Both the position numbers and the translations under genes were made by a program. Under the pieces are notes generated by a model. The model was not told the DNA's origin. It worked only from the letters and a program-made list of their open reading frames with translations, and did not search any database. From positions 2,792,001 through 2,856,000 of the forward strand of contig CM074135.1 in the NCBI GenBank assembly GCA_037178625.1: 64,000 nt of DNA, written 5' to 3'. This document shows positions 1-10,281 of the stretch, one piece after another (the first letter of the stretch is position 1; every line of letters begins with the position of its first letter). This stretch comes from Skeletonema tropicum. Its lineage: Eukaryota; Bacillariophyta; Thalassiosirophyceae; Thalassiosirales; Thalassiosiraceae.

Positions 1-1
1 G

Positions 2-445
2 AACCGATCCAGAAGATCGGTACAGTTTGCCGAAATTACAGAGACTCACATTGTTGACCGTCACGAGAACAATGAAAACGTTGATCGGCACGATCTCTGG
101 TACAACAAGATGGACTATTCCCGCATGAGGCTTGCCCTGAAGAATTCCATCATTGAGGTTCGAGCGAAGGCCTCAGTTGGAGTTCCTGTTAGTTACTCTG
201 CCTCTGGAGCTGGCCATGTCTGCCTGGTTGGCATCGAGCATCTCCTCACTCCAGCGACTGTTCTTGACGTTAAGACCTGTCGACGACGATGCACCCGTGC
301 GGTCCTTCAAGAACAAGCGAGGCAAGCTATGAATGCATCTGACAGATGTGGATGGGATGATATCGCAATTGCTTCACTAGTTGAGACGAGAAGGACTGCC
401 TTCAGAGCACGGCAGCTTGGCAAGCTTCACCGTGAATCCATCTAA
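2..445 (+). CDS. Small conserved protein, copy A, 5'-truncated by window edge
   Basis: The reading frame is open from base 2 and identical in sequence to codons 14-160 of the complete ORF at 8390-8872. The ATG at 110 is internal and should not be used as the start. The product is described at the copy B entry. Confidence 0.6.
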   Translation, partial: NRSRRSVQFAEITETHIVDRHENNENVDRHDLWYNKMDYSRMRLALKNSIIEVRAKASVGVPVSYSASGAGHVCLVGIEHLLTPATVLDVKTCRRRCTRAVLQEQARQAMNASDRCGWDDIAIASLVETRRTAFRARQLGKLHRESI

Positions 446-707
446 AGGCCTATTTTCCACAAGGCTGTACCAAAATGTAGGACAATTTTAATCATTGTGT
501 AAATTAATGATAGCTTAGATGAATCTCCTGTTCATCCTCAGATATGAACTTCTTCTCTAGTAATAATCAAACACAAATGATACGTGTTCACAACCACTCT
601 ACATCTTAATATTATGCGACTGTATTCTGAGCGACTCTTCCCTTTTCCTGTGATTCAAACCACAAAAATCCTGCCAGGAGTGTAGTGGTAGTCGGAGTAC
701 AATTGCC

Positions 708-1214
708 TTGATCTGTGCATTCATCGAAGAACGACTCTGTTGTGTCAACCAATCTCGCCGACATCTACAGAATATCGTCCAATATTATGCCTCCTCACCC
801 AAAAAGCTCAAGCGAAACGGTCCGAGCACCAATGCCAATGCGCCGGCGGAGACGGCCGATAAGATTGCCGCACCCGAAACGACTACCAATGCCGAAGGTA
901 GAATCATCGATGACCACCTTTTCGATGTTATCGAACGTACGTCAACACTTGGTGGAATGAGCAACAAACTGACCTTGAGAATTTTAGGATTCCTTGGCTA
1001 CTTACAAAGATATCATGCAAGAAAGTTAGTGTTGCGACAAGGACTACATACGATGGTTCCCATCCCGCCAAAAATGAGCGTTAATCAGGCTAAATCACAC
1101 AAATCCAGGCTAAATCCTAGAGAAATCCCATATGTGGTTGTTGGCGTAGTGAAGCGCTGCACTGTCAATGAGCTCTATATTTATGACTTGGTACGAACAA
1201 TGATACATGGTTAA
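708..1214 (+). CDS. Uncertain ORF (168 codons), copy A
   Basis: This open frame has no recognisable domain and a biased middle (Asn/Ala/Thr rich). Its last codons lie in sequence homologous to the antisense of the RluA gene 3' end (see 1155-1252), so at least the C-terminus is a chance fusion. Coding status is doubtful. Identical ORF at 9135-9641. Confidence 0.2.
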   Translation: MICAFIEERLCCVNQSRRHLQNIVQYYASSPKKLKRNGPSTNANAPAETADKIAAPETTTNAEGRIIDDHLFDVIERTSTLGGMSNKLTLRILGFLGYLQRYHARKLVLRQGLHTMVPIPPKMSVNQAKSHKSRLNPREIPYVVVGVVKRCTVNELYIYDLVRTMIHG

Positions 1215-1252
1215 CTCGCTTGCAATAGTAATCCTGATCAAAACGAAGGAGC
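1155..1252 (+). repeat. Captured fragment of the RluA gene 3' end, copy A
   Basis: Sequence around ATGACTTGGTAC, GTTAACTCGCTTGCAATA and GATCAAAACGAAGG matches 14508-14634, the last codons and 3' flank of the RluA-type gene, in the same orientation with small indels. The same fragment is in copy B at 9582-9679. Confidence 0.75.
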
Positions 1253-1854
1253 AGTTCTCGAACTGAAGTAATGGGAGGAGCAGTTGAACAATTAATATCT
1301 AGAGATAAAGGGATGATAGAGTATACATTTGTAAGTAATCCTACTCAATAGATATTTACAACAACTTACTAACACTACATATTTCATCCGTGTTGACTAG
1401 ATAACGAGTCCAGGAATCCTGACTCGCCTAATATCTAGCCCAAGCGGGCGTAAGCCTTTGTAGTCGGTCTGATAGACTGGGCAGGCCCTCTCACGCAAAG
1501 CTCCATGTCGGGTGCGTAATCGCAATCTCACTGTCGCTTTACCTATGCAAAATTAGTGATTCATCCCCATCTTCCTCTTCCTTACCACGTTTGGCCTGAC
1601 AAAAAGAGAAAGAGTTCAAAAGCACCGTAGCTTCCAGGAGTTCTCGATACGTTAAATATGATTATGTAGACAGTCAAAATTTTATCACAGCAGTCTTCTG
1701 TCACTTCTGGCATCTTTTGCTGCTACGAGACTCACCACTCTCAATTCCCACTACTTCTCGTTATACATCATCCATTGCGGCCAGCACAGGATCTTGAGCT
1801 CCTTCAAAAATGATCTTTGTTGCTGTATGCATTCTCTCCTATTCACTGAAGATA

Positions 1855-2406
1855 TCAGAGTCCACCTGCTTCTTCAATTGCAGCAATTTCAGCATCGATT
1901 GTCTCCACTTCGGCTCTATGCTGTGCTATCATAGCCATGAGCTCAGCTATTTTGACTTCGTGGTGTGCCCTTCGTTGTTCCAGACACTGCTTCCTGTTCA
2001 CTGTAGATATTACTCCCGATATCGATGATTTCAATGCAATGTACAGTTCTCCTTGCCCGTGTATACTACCTACCAATGCAAGCACTTCAGGCAAATGCAG
2101 AGGGTTAATCTCACTATACAAGGACCGAGTGACTCCCTGCCAATCCGCAAAATCATTTCTTTCTGCGCTACTCAGTTGCATCTGACGAATCTTTGCCTTT
2201 CCAACACTATCCAGGTCGTTTGGGTTTGAGAAATTCCTGTTCATTCTGACCGCATTATCGATGAGAGACTGAATCGTTTTCAAAGCAATGTTTGAATTCC
2301 TACTCAAATCTATTACATCGAGGTCTCTCAAAGTGTGATTTGATTGCATTGTTGCGTTGATGCTGGAAATATCATTCACCAGACTACGATAGGCCAACGA
2401 GAACAC
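1855..2406 (-). pseudogene. LRR-family gene, C-terminal fragment (copy A)
   Basis: The 183-codon frame on the minus strand matches only the C-terminal third of the LRR proteins at 28259, 44232, 49857 and 53461. It has LVNDISSI, then ATMQSNHTL, a variable linker, SLYSEINPLHLPEVLALVG, GELYIALKSSI and a terminal coiled-coil ending in EAEI-like repeats. No LRR segment precedes it: sequence upstream (above 2406) does not continue the homology. It is therefore a 5'-truncated remnant, although the tail has stayed open without stops. Confidence 0.85.
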
Positions 2407-2689
2407 GAGGCAACTTTACGATTGAACAGTCTAGTGAATATGCGGAATAGCTGAGTGAGGTAAATACGGAACCATTCTGCGAATACGCTACCTGCAGCAT
2501 CCTTCCCTTCCATGAACGAAGCTATGATGAATTCATTGAACAGGATAAGTACGCGACGGATGTTGATATTTTCAGTGATGCCAGGCCTAAGTTGAATGAC
2601 TGTTCCGTTGAACGTCTTTGTTTAGAGGAGGGATTTCTGCGTTGTTTGTATCACCACCATCGACCGTAGCCGTAGTCCGTAGTCTAACT

Positions 2690-4089
2690 TTTACTTCTTG
2701 AAACCGATGTTAACTTCCATGCCTACTACAGTAGTAAACGTGTTTCTTGCCCATTGCATAATAGCGTTGTCTATATGGAATGTCCACGGACCAATCATGT
2801 CCACTGCTACTTCAGTTCACGGTAGGAGATGTATTTCAGGTTCAGTTAAATATCCATAGCCAATACCTTGAGACTTATGTTGTTGACGGATTTGACAGGT
2901 GAACTGGTTAATAGCTTTGCGAAGTCAAGGATGATGGTAGCGTGCCATTATAGTATTTAGCATGCGATCTCGACCTGGGTGATTCAATACTTGATGGAAC
3001 CACAAAATAGTCGGTTGTATCGTACCATATCAGGTTTGTGATTGTGTGAGATGTGGGTAGACGTATGTTATGATGGGTTGAAAGTCAGTAGACAAGGTTC
3101 GAAAAGGATAATTTTGAGGAAGTCTCGATCGACGATTTTGTAATTCTTGATCGTTTTGTTGATTATGGTTATGGAGAATAGCTTCTAAATTCAGTGGATG
3201 TTGTTCCATCGGGTGATTATAAGGGATGTTGAGGAAGCAATCTAGCACATCTTCGTCATCAGTGAGGGAGAAATAAGAGTCTACTGTAGGTTCTAAAGCA
3301 GAACTCTCCCTCCATGGGTCATCATCAAGACGAGACAGACTTGTAAAGAGGCTGTCGCGAATGAAGTAATCGTCTTCGTTGTGATCATGCCAATAGAAAT
3401 TGTCATTAGTATCAAGAGGATCGTCAGGACAAGATGGGTCTTGTGAGTCGTCACGAGGAAGGCGAGACAATGGATCCGCAATAACGTTGCCTAGGCCTTT
3501 TATATAATGCATCGTGGGACCGTATTCTTCAGGGTAGAGTCGCCATCGTAAGACACGTTGAGAATTGAGGTTGCAGTAGGTAAGATTGCGATGATCTGTC
3601 CAGATATGGATTCTTGCACTGAGGAGCATGGAGCGGAATTCTTGAAATGTGAGAACGATAGCTAGCAGTTCTTTCTCCATGGTAGTATAGTTGCGTTGCG
3701 CGGCGTTAAGCTTCGAGAGAAGTAGGCGACAGACTTGTTATCTTGCATAATGACGCTGCCGAGAGCATAATCTGAAGCGTCCGCATAGATATGGAACTCT
3801 TTATTGTGATCGGGGTTCGGGGTAGCTGAGGAGGACATCTTGAGCCATAAGAATAAGAGCTTTCATTTGTTTGAAGACAGCATCCATTTCATTAGTCCGT
3901 ATGAGCTTTTTCTTGCCGACATGTGTGGTTAGAGGAGCTAGGGTGTCTGCTCTATGTGGCCACATGTGTCAATAAAAGTTGACCGCGCCTATGAAGGCAC
4001 GCAATTGTTTGATATTTATTTCGAGGGCGTTGCATCTTGAGAATGGCCGTAATTTTCTTACCCAAGGTTTTAAACCTGATGGTGTGAGC
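2690..4089 (-). mobile_element. Ty3/gypsy retrotransposon pol remnant, copy A
   Basis: Read on the minus strand from 4089 downward, the order is the reverse-transcriptase/connection end (LRAFIGAVNFY, HMWPHRADTLAPLT, with a stop between), RNase H ([46 protein letters not shown]; longest open part 3030-3680), an integrase zinc-binding-like segment (HQVLNHPGRDR ... near 2890-3010) and the beginning of an integrase core (EVAVDMIGPW near 2800). Several stops and frame changes make it non-functional. The RT-RH-INT order is that of Ty3/gypsy elements. No LTRs were found. The 5' side is cut at 4089 by a DNA transposon joint. Confidence 0.85.
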
Positions 4090-4091
4090 AA

Positions 4092-4399
4092 GGGAATAAC
4101 TATGGGGGTCAAACGTGCCGTTCCCGCCAGAATGACATTCGAGAAATTTTTTGACGCTTCAAAAAGGGGTCAATTCGTCACGCTAACTAACACCGTGTTA
4201 ATTAACCTTTCGACATGGCACTACAATTCGATCGAGCTCTTCAAATGGACCAATTCAATGGCAGAACCTTGCTCTACACTCGTAGCCCCACCACTCTAGC
4301 CCTTATTTGGCCGTCATAGCTGCTATATTCGCCGAGAACGAGACCCTCGAAAATTCCCAATTGTGGCCGACGCCGAAATCCACCACTTTTAAACATGTC
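4092..4399 (+). repeat. Left terminal inverted repeat
   Basis: Inverted partner of 7056-7374. Its inner edge ends in TTTAAACATGTC, so the arm supplies an ATG at 4395 at the border with the unique sequence. It also contains a 55-codon open frame (MTFEKFFDASKRG...) that is preserved in both arms. Confidence 0.9.
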
Positions 4400-5773
4400 G
4401 GAGTCTCTGATACAGATAATGATTCGGATGATGAATTTGACCCCATCGACGTCTACTCAATGGATCTCTTCGACCGAGCAGCGACTGCATCGGACATTCG
4501 AGAGAAAATTAGGGGGCATCCAACCTTCGTGAGTATGCGAAGTTTTGCCGAGAAGGATTGTTGTTTGCTTAATGCAGAGCAGATTGATGCAGCTCTTGAC
4601 GTGAAACATGTCAATTGGGATGATTTCCATACGAAAGTGCTAGAATCCATTGTAGAGCACAAGGGGAAGAACAAAACAAGCGCAACCCGTAATGCAGGTG
4701 GCCATGTGAACAAATGCACCGAATTGAAGAAGGCCATATCTAGAAATAATACTCCTGAGTTTGCTAGAAAGAGCGAGCATCATTTAACCGAGTGGAGGAG
4801 CGCTGTTTTCACGTTCGCATGTTTATTCATTTAGGAACTTGAACGCAGTGCCAATAAGGCCATAGACGATTTATAAAAAAAAATTGATACAATTCTGGCG
4901 ACGGCATGGGAGCCGCTTAATGATATTCATGCAGAGACAATATATTACATCGTCGGCGCTATGCTAGAAGCGGCGAAGCAGAAGATGGAGGATAAGAGGA
5001 CAAGCGATGCCCTGAGACATTCTCTAGGTGTGCTAATAAAACTACAGTCTTGTTCGAAGGAAGAAGCAACAGCAGCCGGGGCACCAACACGACGTGTTGC
5101 AGACCGCGAGGCTGTCTCCCTCAGATATGCCTCAAACGAATTATATGGTGTTGTATGCAAATATGAGTCTGTATTTCGGGCAGTGCTCAATGATGATGAC
5201 ATACAGATGCATGGAGAGGGTGTGTTAAGAGCTGTGAGTAGACTGTTGAGTCAGAAGGATGTAGGGTTGAAAGATCTTCTGGACACTTGGGTGGACGAAA
5301 ACGAAGTAACGAAGTTGTCCGTCTTTCTATTGAATTATTACACAGGCCTTCGTGGGAAAGATTTCGTAAAGAAACAAAATGCCCAAGTTGTAAGGACTGG
5401 AGAAACTCATCGAGCTACAATTGGTGTGATACATGATCTGAGAAAGAAGGAACATGCGAATGCAAGAGCAGCCGAAAAGGAGTCTAATGAAGAGCACGAG
5501 GGGCACGGGGGAGGTGATGGAGAAGACTCGCCGTCAATGTCAATGTTGAGAGACCAACTCGTAGCACTTTGCAAGCAATATGGCTTGCCCTATTCAGGTA
5601 AGAAAGAAATACTGCTTGGGCGCATTCGAGAGCATATGCAGACGGAGAAGGACAAAGACCAGTCAAATGAATTGGAGTCTGAGAATGCAGATGAAATGGA
5701 GTCTGATGTTGTGGCGGCTATAGATACATTTGAGAAGGAAGTGTACGAATCATCATACGGCGAGGAGGAATAG
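4307..5773 (+). pseudogene. Transposon gene 1: SAP-domain protein, interrupted
   Basis: Two open stretches in the plus direction, 4307-4834 and 4961-5773, belong together. Between them the frame of the second reads upstream through ELERSANKAIDDL and KKIDTILATAWEPL with one TAA at about 4873. A likely intron acceptor (catttag) at 4827-4833 lies at the end of the first. Part 1 has an acidic start (DTDNDSDDEFDP). Part 2 (270 codons) ends with a SAP-type helix-turn-helix at its residues 193-226 (LRDQLVALCKQYGLP..GKKEILLGRI), a DNA-binding fold, and an acidic tail. The TIR ATG at 4395 is out of frame by a TCTCT dinucleotide slip. The role is probably an accessory DNA-binding protein of the element; catalytic residues are not recognised. 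Confidence 0.6.
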
Positions 5774-7060
5774 AATTTTTCTGCTTACCGTTATACACTC
5801 CTGAAAGAGAACATCAAACACTTCCTTTTGGCCTACCTGAAGATTTTTTTTCATCTTTTTATATGCCTTCTTCAGTTTTTTCTTCTCAAACAGGTAGCCA
5901 GCATCCACATTCGAAATTTCAACACTTCTCTTCGACAATGCTTTGATGACATCTTCCTTCTTCCAGACGGTTGTACGAAGTACTTTAATCTGTTTTGACA
6001 TTGCCCCGAGATGTGGGAAAATAATGGATGGGCTCTTGTAGTACAATTGGCCGTGCGGGCCGTGTTGAATCGGATCCTTCCTTGACTGTTCACGCTGGGT
6101 TACTTCTTTTTTGCACAGTTCGTAAAGTTTGTATTGCTTTCGGCGACATGCCTCACACAGCTGTTTGCCTTCAACTTTTACACCCGAACAATCCCTATGA
6201 CTGAACGCATACGTAACCATGTTTGGATCGTCATCGACTTCGATGCACTTCCATGTAAACGGGGGTTCATCTCCGGCGTCATCTTCATCATTCTTCTTGG
6301 CGTTGTGATTTACGATAAAGCCTGCAACATCACGCCCATAGGGCCATACACATTGATTGTTTGATAAGTAGCTAGCCTTGTAGCGAAAGACATTCCCCAC
6401 CAAGTGATTGAATCCATCATTCACTTTATCCTTGTCTTTAATGTTGGTTCCATCTATGGTGAACGTTGAAATTCCCCGACATTTGGTGGAGTCAACTGGT
6501 TGATACGTTATCGTCTCCTCGTGTTCTACCTCCAGCGGATCAGTTGGTCGATGAAGAAGCGGTGGTGACGAAACTCCTTCTCTCCCCGGGACAAGCCGAT
6601 CTACTTCATTGACATCTCCTCCCCCGCCCTCTTCCCTATCCACTCTCCTCTTTTTGGCTGTACTAACTTTATTCGGTGGCGATGCATACTGCTGTTGTCT
6701 GTCGTCCTTTGCAGGAACATCATCGTGGTGCTCCTCTTCCGCACTAGCTCGACCACTAGCACGGCGTCTTCTTGAGGTCTTTTTCGCCCCCTTCCCTTGC
6801 TGCTCCTCGGCCTGATCAATTTTGTATTGCTGATCACCCTTGCCTATCTTTCTCCATTCTCGCACTCGCTCGGCAGACGTCAAGTAAGTTATAGGTGAAT
6901 GGAGTTTACCATATTTTTTGTCATAAGGAAAGAGTTTGACGAGGATATTCTCTTCAACCCCTAACCAATTGAGGCTCTCGAACCGATCAGTATTCCCTGC
7001 CAGAATTCCTTGGAGTTGTTTGAGCGACAAGTCCTTTGCCAGTTCGTCTCCGGCGGACAT
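5753..7060 (-). CDS. Transposon gene 2: 435-aa protein with Zn-binding-like motif, possible transposase N-part
   Basis: The frame starts at the ATG on the inner edge of the right TIR and ends 21 bp inside the 3' end of the opposing gene. Features in order: a helical N-terminus (1-85); a basic, nuclear-localisation-like stretch (KKTSRRRR, 93-100, and KKRR, 136-139); a conserved-looking globular block (190-300); and an H-x2-C-x10-C-x2-C arrangement at H288, C291, C302 and C305. This is followed by a basic region and a Lys-rich helical end (385-415). The zinc-like pattern before a helical region resembles the N-terminal half of several eukaryotic transposases, but I see no DDE/D core, so it may be truncated or an accessory protein. 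The family was not recognised. Confidence 0.6.
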   Translation of the reverse strand: MSAGDELAKDLSLKQLQGILAGNTDRFESLNWLGVEENILVKLFPYDKKYGKLHSPITYLTSAERVREWRKIGKGDQQYKIDQAEEQQGKGAKKTSRRRRASGRASAEEEHHDDVPAKDDRQQQYASPPNKVSTAKKRRVDREEGGGGDVNEVDRLVPGREGVSSPPLLHRPTDPLEVEHEETITYQPVDSTKCRGISTFTIDGTNIKDKDKVNDGFNHLVGNVFRYKASYLSNNQCVWPYGRDVAGFIVNHNAKKNDEDDAGDEPPFTWKCIEVDDDPNMVTYAFSHRDCSGVKVEGKQLCEACRRKQYKLYELCKKEVTQREQSRKDPIQHGPHGQLYYKSPSIIFPHLGAMSKQIKVLRTTVWKKEDVIKALSKRSVEISNVDAGYLFEKKKLKKAYKKMKKNLQVGQKEVFDVLFQECITVSRKILFLLAV

Positions 7061-7374
7061 GTTTAAAAGTGGTGGATTTCGGCGTCGGCCACAATTGGGA
7101 ATTTTCGAGGGTCTCGTTCTCGGCGAATATAGCAGCTATGACGGCCAAATAAGGGCTAGAGTGGTGGGGCTACGAGTGTAGAGCAAGGTTCTGCCATTGA
7201 ATTGGTCCATTGGAAGAGCTCGATCGAATTGTAGTGCCATGTCGAAAGGTTAATTAACACGGTGTTAGTTAGCGTGACGAATTGACCCCTTTTTGAAGCG
7301 TCAAAAAATTTCTCGAATGTCATTCTGGCGCGCCCCGCGTAAATCAAGCACGTTTGACCCCCATAGTTATTCCC
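7056..7374 (-). repeat. Right terminal inverted repeat
   Basis: Reverse complement of 4092-4399. Its inner-edge ATG (7058-7060 on the minus strand) is the start codon of the 435-aa minus-strand gene. The outer part differs from the left arm by an indel where the left has CGTTCCCGCC and the right a longer GC-rich stretch. Confidence 0.9.
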
Positions 7375-8389
7375 CTTCTTGATCCGGCTTCACGACCAGC
7401 AAGGTTAGCAAAGGCTAAGGATATAGCAAAAAATATATCTCAAGTATATAGCCTCACCTCGGCATTACAAATTACTTAGTAAGTTGTGAGTTCTATTTTG
7501 TGAGCGAGTGCAAAGGCCTACTCTCTAGGCCTACTCCTTACTACCAATGTTGCTCGTTGCTGAGCATTGTATGATCGTAAGAATTCTTGGGAATGCGCCA
7601 GAAACAAGATATGTAGCTAATCGTGATCCTACCTATCATAAGTATGCTACTACTCGTGATCCTTTCAACAATAAATAGCAAGACATGATAGCTAATCGTG
7701 ATCCTACTACTTATCCTACTCGTGATCCTATATTATGTATCAAATTTTGATCTTTGAAATGATCGTCACCCTGTGTGAGTTGTTCCTGATCACGTCTAAG
7801 ACCCGGATTTAAGGTTTTTCTTTGAGGGAAAAATAATCATTTTTGAATGGGGTACACAGTTGGCGTTGTTGCAAGCTGATCATGCAACCATAGCTTTTCT
7901 TCTCTTCATGAGTTCATTAATTGAAATAACTAGTAAAGGGGTAAACCTTTTCCTTGCCTCTAGCCATTGCGTGGGGGGTTACTTTGCATAGTCCATGCAC
8001 CGGTATTCTGGTGTCAATGGGGCAGAAGAGACGAAAATTACGTCAGACGTGTCTCATTTGATAGGGGTCTATCCTGCTTTATTTGGGGGGATTACCCCCG
8101 GTTTTCCCCCAGAGGACGCTAAGTAGTTAGCTAAAATCAGTGATTTTGTTCTAAAGTTAGTCTCTAAATATCGGGGGTCTCCCCGTGGTCCCCCTATCTA
8201 TCCAAGGACTTGGACAATTACATGTCTCTTTATGGAGAAGGAGTATTTTTCTCACGACTTACAACGGTGAATTAATGTGTCGGAGTCGATAAGAGAGAAG
8301 TAGGTACAAGGCATCTTTGTAGTGTGTAGTGCATCTCTGCAATTTGTTCTAGCATCTCATAATTTTTTGCGTTCAAAACTTAGCCAACA
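7375..8389. other. Intergenic: short direct repeats, no gene
   Basis: No convincing ORF. At 7612-7724 two copies of GCTAATCGTGATCCTAC and two of ACTCGTGATCCT are interleaved. At 8080-8210 runs of G and C (GGGGGGATTACCCCC and similar) can pair. The final 170 bp are AT-rich and form the presumed promoter and leader of the gene at 8390. Confidence 0.6.
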
Positions 8390-8872
8390 ATGGTCGATCA
8401 GCTCATCGTAGACTTCCCCACTCACCGGAACCGATCCAGAAGATCGGTACAGTTTGCCGAAATTACAGAGACTCACATTGTTGACCGTCACGAGAACAAT
8501 GAAAACGTTGATCGGCACGATCTCTGGTACAACAAGATGGACTATTCCCGCATGAGGCTTGCCCTGAAGAATTCCATCATTGAGGTTCGAGCGAAGGCCT
8601 CAGTTGGAGTTCCTGTTAGTTACTCTGCCTCTGGAGCTGGCCATGTCTGCCTGGTTGGCATCGAGCATCTCCTCACTCCAGCGACTGTTCTTGACGTTAA
8701 GACCTGTCGACGACGATGCACCCGTGCGGTCCTTCAAGAACAAGCGAGGCAAGCTATGAATGCATCTGACAGATGTGGATGGGATGATATCGCAATTGCT
8801 TCACTAGTTGAGACGAGAAGGACTGCCTTCAGAGCACGGCAGCTTGGCAAGCTTCACCGTGAATCCATCTAA
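8390..8872 (+). CDS. Small conserved hypothetical protein (160 aa) with VQFAE...DLWYNK N-terminus
   Basis: This is a single-exon ORF of 160 codons starting at the ATG after a purine-rich context (gccaacaATGG). Residues 19-50 hold a basic stretch, the string SVQFAEI, and then DLWYNKMDYSRM. From memory this arrangement (basic, VxF, WYxxxDY) recurs at the N-terminus of many uncharacterised diatom proteins; its function is not known to me. The rest is alpha-helical in character, with a Cys/Arg-rich patch (TCRRRC) near residue 105 and a basic C-terminus. I see no signal peptide or membrane segment. The identical truncated copy at 2-445 shows it was carried by the recent duplication. The function is unassigned; a real but lineage-restricted gene is the best reading. 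Confidence 0.6.
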   Translation: MVDQLIVDFPTHRNRSRRSVQFAEITETHIVDRHENNENVDRHDLWYNKMDYSRMRLALKNSIIEVRAKASVGVPVSYSASGAGHVCLVGIEHLLTPATVLDVKTCRRRCTRAVLQEQARQAMNASDRCGWDDIAIASLVETRRTAFRARQLGKLHRESI

Positions 8873-9134
8873 AGGCCTATTTTCCACAAGGCTGTACCAA
8901 AATGTAGGACAATTTTAATCATTGTGTAAATTAATGATAGCTTAGATGAATCTCCTGTTCATCCTCAGATATGAACTTCTTCTCTAGTAATAATCAAACA
9001 CAAATGATACGTGTTCACAACCACTCTACATCTTAATATTATGCGACTGTATTCTGAGCGACTCTTCCCTTTTCCTGTGATTCAAACCACAAAAATCCTG
9101 CCAGGAGTGTAGTGGTAGTCGGAGTACAATTGCC

Positions 9135-9641
9135 TTGATCTGTGCATTCATCGAAGAACGACTCTGTTGTGTCAACCAATCTCGCCGACATCTACAGAAT
9201 ATCGTCCAATATTATGCCTCCTCACCCAAAAAGCTCAAGCGAAACGGTCCGAGCACCAATGCCAATGCGCCGGCGGAGACGGCCGATAAGATTGCCGCAC
9301 CCGAAACGACTACCAATGCCGAAGGTAGAATCATCGATGACCACCTTTTCGATGTTATCGAACGTACGTCAACACTTGGTGGAATGAGCAACAAACTGAC
9401 CTTGAGAATTTTAGGATTCCTTGGCTACTTACAAAGATATCATGCAAGAAAGTTAGTGTTGCGACAAGGACTACATACGATGGTTCCCATCCCGCCAAAA
9501 ATGAGCGTTAATCAGGCTAAATCACACAAATCCAGGCTAAATCCTAGAGAAATCCCATATGTGGTTGTTGGCGTAGTGAAGCGCTGCACTGTCAATGAGC
9601 TCTATATTTATGACTTGGTACGAACAATGATACATGGTTAA
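9135..9641 (+). CDS. Uncertain ORF (168 codons), copy B
   Basis: This is the identical copy of the ORF at 708-1214. No domain was recognised and the 3' end overlaps a captured fragment of the RluA 3' region. It is probably not a gene. Confidence 0.2.
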   Translation: MICAFIEERLCCVNQSRRHLQNIVQYYASSPKKLKRNGPSTNANAPAETADKIAAPETTTNAEGRIIDDHLFDVIERTSTLGGMSNKLTLRILGFLGYLQRYHARKLVLRQGLHTMVPIPPKMSVNQAKSHKSRLNPREIPYVVVGVVKRCTVNELYIYDLVRTMIHG

Positions 9642-9679
9642 CTCGCTTGCAATAGTAATCCTGATCAAAACGAAGGAGC
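9582..9679 (+). repeat. Captured fragment of the RluA gene 3' end, copy B
   Basis: This is the copy B counterpart of 1155-1252 and matches 14508-14634. It lies about 4.8 kb from its probable source. Confidence 0.75.
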
Positions 9680-10281
9680 AGTTCTCGAACTGAAGTAATG
9701 GGAGGAGCAGTTGAACAATTAATATCTAGAGATAAAGGGATGATAGAGTATACATTTGTAAGTAATCCTACTCAATAGATATTTACAACAACTTACTAAC
9801 ACTACATATTTCATCCGTGTTGACTAGATAACGAGTCCAGGAATCCTGACTCGCCTAATATCTAGCCCAAGCGGGCGTAAGCCTTTGTAGTCGGTCTGAT
9901 AGACTGGGCAGGCCCTCTCACGCAAAGCTCCATGTCGGGTGCGTAATCGCAATCTCACTGTCGCTTTACCTATGCAAAATTAGTGATTCATCCCCATCTT
10001 CCTCTTCCTTACCACGTTTGGCCTGACAAAAAGAGAAAGAGTTCAAAAGCACCGTAGCTTCCAGGAGTTCTCGATACGTTAAATATGATTATGTAGACAG
10101 TCAAAATTTTATCACAGCAGTCTTCTGTCACTTCTGGCATCTTTTGCTGCTACGAGACTCACCACTCTCAATTCCCACTACTTCTCGTTATACATCATCC
10201 ATTGCGGCCAGCACAGGATCTTGAGCTCCTTCAAAAATGATCTTTGTTGCTGTATGCATTCTCTCCTATTCACTGAAGATA

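Larger units (their letters stand above)
1..4089 (+). repeat. Direct duplication, copy A (4.09 kb visible)
   Basis: Positions 1-4089 recur at 8428-12516 with a constant offset of 8427. Reading both copies I find a single difference, G at 3022 against A at 11449. The copy begins before the window, so its left edge is unknown. Its right edge is abrupt: identity stops after 4089, where the terminal inverted repeat of a DNA transposon begins, while copy B runs on into more reverse-transcriptase sequence. Such identity means a very recent tandem duplication, or two haplotypes placed in series by the assembler. Confidence 0.95.
4092..7374. mobile_element. DNA transposon with ~310-bp TIRs and two convergent genes (MuDR-like organisation)
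   Basis: The ends are inverted repeats beginning GGGAATAACTATGGGGGTCA. The left arm is 4092-4399 and the right arm 7056-7374. Apart from one small indel block near the tips, the inner roughly 270 bp differ at one base by eye. Two genes run inward from the two arms and meet tail to tail at about 5760. Long TIRs serving as promoters for two convergent genes is the architecture of MuDR/Mutator elements, but no DDE catalytic core is visible here, so superfamily assignment is inference. No matching target-site duplication is seen: flanks are TGTGAGCAA on the left and CTTCTTGAT on the right. The right flank also does not resume the gypsy sequence seen in copy B. Confidence 0.8.

Noticed and set aside
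1398..1438. Imperfect palindrome CTAGATAACGAGTC...GACTCG...TATCTAG as a terminator or RNA structure
   Set aside because: Several unpaired bases, no adjoining gene end, and simply duplicated with the block; no support for a function.
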